From contig DAINBU010000005.1 in assembly GCA_036732755.1 (NCBI GenBank), positions 29,399-93,398 of the forward strand: a DNA stretch of 64,000 bases, written 5' to 3'. The notes under the pieces are model-generated. The model was not told the origin of the DNA and did not search any database. It worked only from the letters and a program-made list of their open reading frames with translations. The position numbers and the translations under genes are program-made. Source of the stretch: DASRRB01 sp036732755. Lineage in GTDB: Bacteria > Planctomycetota > B15-G4 > SIAN01. Numbering within the stretch: the first letter of the stretch is position 1; the number at the start of each line of letters is the position of its first letter. Shown here piece after piece: positions 60,343 through 64,000 of this stretch.

Positions 60343-61610
60343 TGCTCCCGGAGCTCGCCGCCGACGCCCTCCGCAATCTGGCGCGCCACAAGCTGCGCTC
60401 GTTCCTGACCGCGCTCGGGATCATCTTCGGGATCGCGTCGGTGGTGCTGATGGTCGGCGTCGGCGAGGGCGCGAAGCTCGCGATCCTGAAGCAGATCTCC
60501 GAGCTCGGCACGCGCAACATCATCATCAACGCGAAGAAGCCGCCCGAGGAGCAGAACACCAAGCAGGCCAGCAACGACTTCATCCTGCGCTACGGGCTCA
60601 CTTTCCACGACGAGCACCAGATCGAGTCGACGGTGCCGGCCGTCGAGCAGGTGCTGCCGGTGCACGACGTGAAGTCGTGGATCTGGTTCAAGAGCCGGCG
60701 CATCGACGCCAAGGTGCGCGGCGTCCATCCCGACTACTTCGAGAAGCTGCGGCTCAAGCCGGTGCTCGGGCGCACATTGCTGGCGCTCGACGGCCGCGAG
60801 CGCAAGCGCGTCTGCATAGTGCGCGCCCGCCTGCTGCGCGATGCGAAGTACGTGGGCGACCCGCTGAAGCTCGACCTGCGCGTCGGCAGGCAGTACCTGC
60901 GCGTGGTCGGCGTGCTGCCCGACTTCGAGTTCCAGAGCCCCAACAAGATGGTGCTCGGCATCGACGACCGCGCGCTCGAGATCTACGTCCCGTTCGAGAC
61001 GGTGGCCGACCGCATCGGCTTCACCAGCTCGGTCCAGCGCCAGGGCACCTACGAGACCGAACGCGTCGAGCTGCACCAGATCGTCTGCACCGTGCAGAGC
61101 GAGGAAAAGGTGATGGAGGCGGCGCGCTGCATCCAGGCGATCCTCTCCAAGCTGCACAAGAAGCGCGACTTCGAGGTGACCGTCCCGCTCGAGCAGCTCG
61201 AGCAGCGCGAGAAGGCGCAGCAGGTCTTCAACTACGTGCTGCCGATCATCGCCGGCATCTCGCTGCTGGTCGGCGGCATCGGCATCCTGAACATCATGCT
61301 GGCGAGCATCACCGAGCGGACGCGCGAGATCGGCATCCGCCGCGCGCTCGGCGCGAGCCGCGGCGACATCGTGCTGCAGTTCCTGGTCGAAACGGTCGTG
61401 ATCTCGACCATCGGCGGGATGCTCGGCGTGGCGCTCGGGCTGGGCGGCGCGCCGCTCCTCTCGCGCCTGACCGGTTGGGAGACGATGCTCACCCTCTGGT
61501 CGATCTGGCTCGCCCTCTTGATCTCGATGGCGACCGGGATCATCTTCGGGCTCTATCCGGCGCGGCGGGCGGCGTACATGGATCCGATCGAGGCGTTGCG
61601 GCACGAGTAG
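60339..61610 (+). CDS. MacB-type ABC transporter permease
   Basis: A 423-residue inner-membrane protein with the MacB layout: N-terminal TM helix (SFLTALGIIFGIASVVLMVGVG), a large periplasmic domain (about 50-290), and three C-terminal helices with VGGIGILNIMLASITERTREIGIRRALGAS, the characteristic FtsX-like motif. The ATPase is a separate gene here, unlike E. coli MacB. Together with the upstream genes it would export a peptide, lipid or drug by mechanotransmission. Substrate unknown. Confidence 0.9.
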   Translation: MMLPELAADALRNLARHKLRSFLTALGIIFGIASVVLMVGVGEGAKLAILKQISELGTRNIIINAKKPPEEQNTKQASNDFILRYGLTFHDEHQIESTVPAVEQVLPVHDVKSWIWFKSRRIDAKVRGVHPDYFEKLRLKPVLGRTLLALDGRERKRVCIVRARLLRDAKYVGDPLKLDLRVGRQYLRVVGVLPDFEFQSPNKMVLGIDDRALEIYVPFETVADRIGFTSSVQRQGTYETERVELHQIVCTVQSEEKVMEAARCIQAILSKLHKKRDFEVTVPLEQLEQREKAQQVFNYVLPIIAGISLLVGGIGILNIMLASITERTREIGIRRALGASRGDIVLQFLVETVVISTIGGMLGVALGLGGAPLLSRLTGWETMLTLWSIWLALLISMATGIIFGLYPARRAAYMDPIEALRHE

Positions 61611-61634
61611 TCGTTCGGATCGTCGGCGAGCCGT

Positions 61635-61678
61635 CCTGGCGGCCGGCGCGGGGCGTCCAGGCACGCTCGCCGGCCAGG
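61635..61678. terminator. bidirectional hairpin between convergent genes
   Basis: CCTGG..CCGGCG (61635-61648) pairs with CGCCGGCCAGG (61668-61678), with a 3-nt bulge in the left arm and a 19-nt loop. It lies in the 76-bp gap between the permease stop and the FG-GAP tail fragment. No T-tract is evident. Confidence 0.4.
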
Positions 61679-61686
61679 GAGACCGA

Positions 61687-62034
61687 TCACTGGGTCGTGA
61701 ACGTCTCGACGTTGCTCGGGACGAGCTTCCCGTTGGCGTCGAGCGTCAAGGCCTGCAGATCCAGACTGATGAAGCCGAGCCCCGGCGGGATCGTCGTCGA
61801 GAGGCTCGAGCGACCCGCCGCGTCGAGCGCTCCCAGACTCAACAGAGCGAACGTCGGCGTCCCGTTCAGGCTGCGGAGGAAGAGGGCGTAGAAATTGCCG
61901 GCGACTCCCTGTCCGATCATCATCGTCACGGGGTCGAAGCTGTGGGCATTGTGAGGCAGCGTGTCGACGAAGAACTTGTGACCGCGCCACGTGCTCACGC
62001 TGCCGGCATACTGCAGGGAACCGTTGTCCTCGAA
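61687..62034 (-). pseudogene. C-terminal tail of the FG-GAP protein, cut off by an in-frame TGA
   Basis: Downstream of the TGA at 62037-62035, the same reading frame stays open for about 115 codons: FEDNGSLQYAGSVSTWRGH, then GNFYALFLRSLNGTPTFALLSLG and LQALTLDANGKLVPSNVETF. This is the kind of beta-rich C-terminal domain that follows FG-GAP propellers in planctomycete surface proteins. It has no signal and no credible start of its own (only a GTG at 61998). It is therefore most likely the separated tail of the gene at 62035. Confidence 0.7.
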
Positions 62035-63240
62035 TCACGCACCGAATGCGAAGTCCGGGAGCCCATCTCCGTCGAGATCGCCGGCGCGTGCCAGCGCGTT
62101 CCCGACCCCGCTGCTCGGACCGTCGGGATGGAAGTGGTAGAGCAGTCCGCCGTCGCGACCGGAGAAGAGGAACGTCGAGGTCCCGAGCACGTAGTCGGCG
62201 CTGAAGCTCGGCGCCCCGATCAGGAGGTCGGGATAACCGTCGTCGTTCGTGTCGCCGGCGCCGCCCACGCAGACCCCAATGCTCCAGGACCGCGCGTAGT
62301 TCGTGTCATAGGGCAGGAAGGACATCAGAATCGACCCGTCCTTGCCAGAGTAGACCGCCGCGTAGCCGCCACCACCGACGAGGAGCCGATCGTCCGCAGG
62401 TGCACCGATCAGGACGTCCGCGAATCCGTCCAGGTCGACGTCGCCGGGGATCGTGACGCTGTATCCGAAGTAGGCATCGATCTCCGTCGATCCGAACTCG
62501 TGCAGCAACGCTCCGGTCGCTCCGGAGAACACGCACGCCGCACCGCCATCCTTTATGCCGTACCACGAATAGATGTCTCCGACGACGACGTCGGGAACAC
62601 CGTCTGCGTCGACATCCCCACCGCCGCCAAGCGACCTTCCAAAGAAAAGCGGTTTTGTTGGACTCGTGAGAGTCCAGATCAGGCTGCCGTCGACGCCGGA
62701 GAGCACAAGCGCATAGTCTGCGATAGAGCCGACGGCGAAATCACCGATCCCGTCGGCGTTCACGTCGCCGAGTGCCGCCAATGCCCACCCCAGAGCGTCA
62801 CCTGCACTACTGCCGTACACCGAGTAAATGAGTGCTCCCGCCTGGCCCGAATAGACGAATACTGCACCCTGATTCGTTAGTGAATTGTCAACACCGGAAG
62901 CGCCCACAGCGAAATCCGATACACCATCTCCGTCGACGTCTCCGAGGACTGCGAGCGAGCCGCCGAACCCGTCGGTGGGGTTCGTCCCGTAATTCGAATA
63001 CACGGTCGATCCATCGACGCCAGAGAGGACGCGCGCCAGGCCGCTTCCGCAAGCCACGATTTCCGGGATTCCATCGCCCGTTAGATCCCCGACCGAATCG
63101 AGAATGTTCCCGAGTCCTTGGTTTAATTGATCGCCGCGCACCTTCCAAATCTCCTCCTGCCCGAACGTCGAAGGCGATGAAAGCGCGATGGTGAGACCCA
63201 TCGTGATTCGGTGCAAGAGCTTCAGTCCGTTGCAGTTCAT
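62035..63240 (-). CDS. exported seven-bladed FG-GAP propeller protein
   Basis: A 401-residue protein with a signal peptide (about ITMGLTIALSSPSTFGQ). Seven repeats carry the Ca-binding D-x-D-x-D-G core: GDLTGDGIPE, GDVDGDGVSD, GDVNADGIGD, GDVDADGVPD, GDVDLDGFAD, GDTNDDGYPD and GDLDGDGLPD. This is a complete integrin-type seven-bladed propeller. The frame stops at a TGA just after the last blade and continues open beyond it. The propeller itself may still fold and be secreted. Base composition here is lower than in the exporter operon. Function is probably surface adhesion or binding, as for other FG-GAP proteins. Confidence 0.82.
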   Translation of the reverse strand: MNCNGLKLLHRITMGLTIALSSPSTFGQEEIWKVRGDQLNQGLGNILDSVGDLTGDGIPEIVACGSGLARVLSGVDGSTVYSNYGTNPTDGFGGSLAVLGDVDGDGVSDFAVGASGVDNSLTNQGAVFVYSGQAGALIYSVYGSSAGDALGWALAALGDVNADGIGDFAVGSIADYALVLSGVDGSLIWTLTSPTKPLFFGRSLGGGGDVDADGVPDVVVGDIYSWYGIKDGGAACVFSGATGALLHEFGSTEIDAYFGYSVTIPGDVDLDGFADVLIGAPADDRLLVGGGGYAAVYSGKDGSILMSFLPYDTNYARSWSIGVCVGGAGDTNDDGYPDLLIGAPSFSADYVLGTSTFLFSGRDGGLLYHFHPDGPSSGVGNALARAGDLDGDGLPDFAFGA

Positions 63241-63405
63241 GTCGGGCAGGACGGTAGCGCGAGTTCGGTGACTGCCAATGGGTCGCGGGCTTCGCCGGGC
63301 AGCGTGCCTGTGACCTGTCCCCCGGATTCGGGCCGCGCCGACGGCGCCTCGAGGCCCTCCCTCGACGACGTCCGACGACGTTGCTACGCCGCGGGCGATA
63401 GCGGT

Positions 63406-63852
63406 TCATGCTCGGCGAGAGGGATTCGAAGGTGACCGTCGCGAGGGACCTCGATCACTTCCGCGGGCGTCGTCGCTTCTTGTTCGAAAGGGAGGTCGGG
63501 TGCGCGGCGGCGCGGCGCGGCCGGCTTCGTGGTCGGCGACCAGCTTCTTCGGCACGAGATCGCGCCATGCGGCCTCGATCAGTTCGGCGAGGTCGCGGCG
63601 CTTCACCTTCGCGAGCCGCACGACGACGGCCGGGTAGTCGGCGTAGTGGTCGGTGATGAAGAACGCGGCCGGATCCGCCGCCATCCGCTCCTGCCGCTCG
63701 AGCACGTCGACCCGCAGCGCGACCGTCTCGCCATCCTCGCGCAACCGCGCCACGAACTTCCCGCACACCTTGAGCGACGGCGTCCCGTACGACCGCGCGT
63801 CCACCATCCCCGGCCACTTCAACGCCACTTTCCTCACCTCATCCCACGTCAT
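63406..63852 (-). CDS. YjbR/MmcQ family protein
   Basis: A 148-residue protein. The first 105 residues match the YjbR/MmcQ fold: TWDEVRKVALKWPGMVDARSYGTPSLKVCGKFVARL, LRVDVLERQERMAADPAAFFITDHYADYPAVVVRL and LAELIEAAWRDLVPKKLV. The rest is a basic, Arg/Ser/Pro-rich tail. Family members have a DNA-binding-like fold but no settled function. It stands alone near the window edge, 165 bp upstream of the FG-GAP gene. Confidence 0.8.
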   Translation of the reverse strand: MTWDEVRKVALKWPGMVDARSYGTPSLKVCGKFVARLREDGETVALRVDVLERQERMAADPAAFFITDHYADYPAVVVRLAKVKRRDLAELIEAAWRDLVPKKLVADHEAGRAAPPRTRPPFRTRSDDARGSDRGPSRRSPSNPSRRA

Positions 63853-64000
63853 CCGGCCCCCTTCCTCCTCTCAGCGCGCGCATCGACCGATCGACCACCG
63901 GACGACCTTCGACGCGGATCCGATCCTGCCGGCGCCGATCCACATCCGTGGCGCAGCAACGATGTCGGACGTCGTTCGAGGACGTTGCAAAGAGGACGCG

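Noticed and set aside
1..64000. CRISPR arrays, tRNA or rRNA genes
   Set aside because: No regularly spaced repeats, cloverleaf-like segments or conserved rRNA stretches were seen.

Overview
The window is GC-rich chromosomal sequence, most likely from a Planctomycetota-type bacterium and most likely from an assembled (metagenome or draft) scaffold, because it contains a run of 10 Ns at 44494-44503. The phylum call is an inference from gene content. It rests on a sigma factor next to a large Ser/Thr kinase with a long C-terminal repeat region, a seven-bladed FG-GAP propeller with a beta-rich tail, DUF1579 and DUF3604 proteins, paired M16 peptidases, TPR lipoproteins and several membrane glycosyltransferases. 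I saw no rRNA, tRNA, CRISPR array or intact transposase.

Region by region. 1-16358 (minus strand): two large exported M16 zinc peptidases, then a chain of genes with 4-nt stop/start overlaps (M16, DUF3604, MORN-repeat/thioredoxin-fold lipoprotein, catalytically degenerate kinase-like protein), then two hairpins, then a small sigma factor and a receptor-like Ser/Thr kinase running off the left edge. 16517-23339: thioredoxin-fold protein, DUF1579 protein, CHASE-PAS-GGDEF diguanylate cyclase, ApaH, an exported esterase and an AbgB-like amidohydrolase. 23350-32681: membrane glycosyltransferases of GT39 type (three related paralogues plus a separate three-gene, lower-GC operon), bounded by a 209-bp direct repeat. 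32725-39651: three SGNH-hydrolase/TPR paralogues, two of them in tandem cassettes with an acetolactate-decarboxylase-like lipoprotein. 39726-40712: an FHA protein. 40717-47539 (minus): a polysaccharide operon (flippase, three GT4-like glycosyltransferases, TPR lipoprotein). 47579-48596: thymidylate kinase and an Hpt protein. 48708-53527 (minus): a zinc-uptake cluster (His-rich exported protein, outer-membrane barrel, binding protein, ATPase, permease). 53575-61610: M1 aminopeptidase with HEAT-like repeats, then a TolC/MacA/MacB-type export operon. 61687-63852: an FG-GAP surface protein interrupted by an in-frame TGA, and a YjbR/MmcQ protein.

How the genes may work together: much of the window concerns the cell envelope, with export, surface glycan assembly and modification, exported peptidases and metal capture. 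Two arrangements look least described. One is the tandem SGNH-TPR hydrolase plus ALDC-fold lipoprotein cassette beside GT39 transferases. The other is the translationally coupled M16/DUF3604/MORN-thioredoxin/pseudokinase operon beside a sigma factor-kinase pair. Both functional readings are inference. Repeats, gene remnants, an internal deletion and a mis-joined scaffold gap show that the glycosyltransferase/SGNH region has been rearranged, and that one glycosyltransferase should be reconstructed before use.
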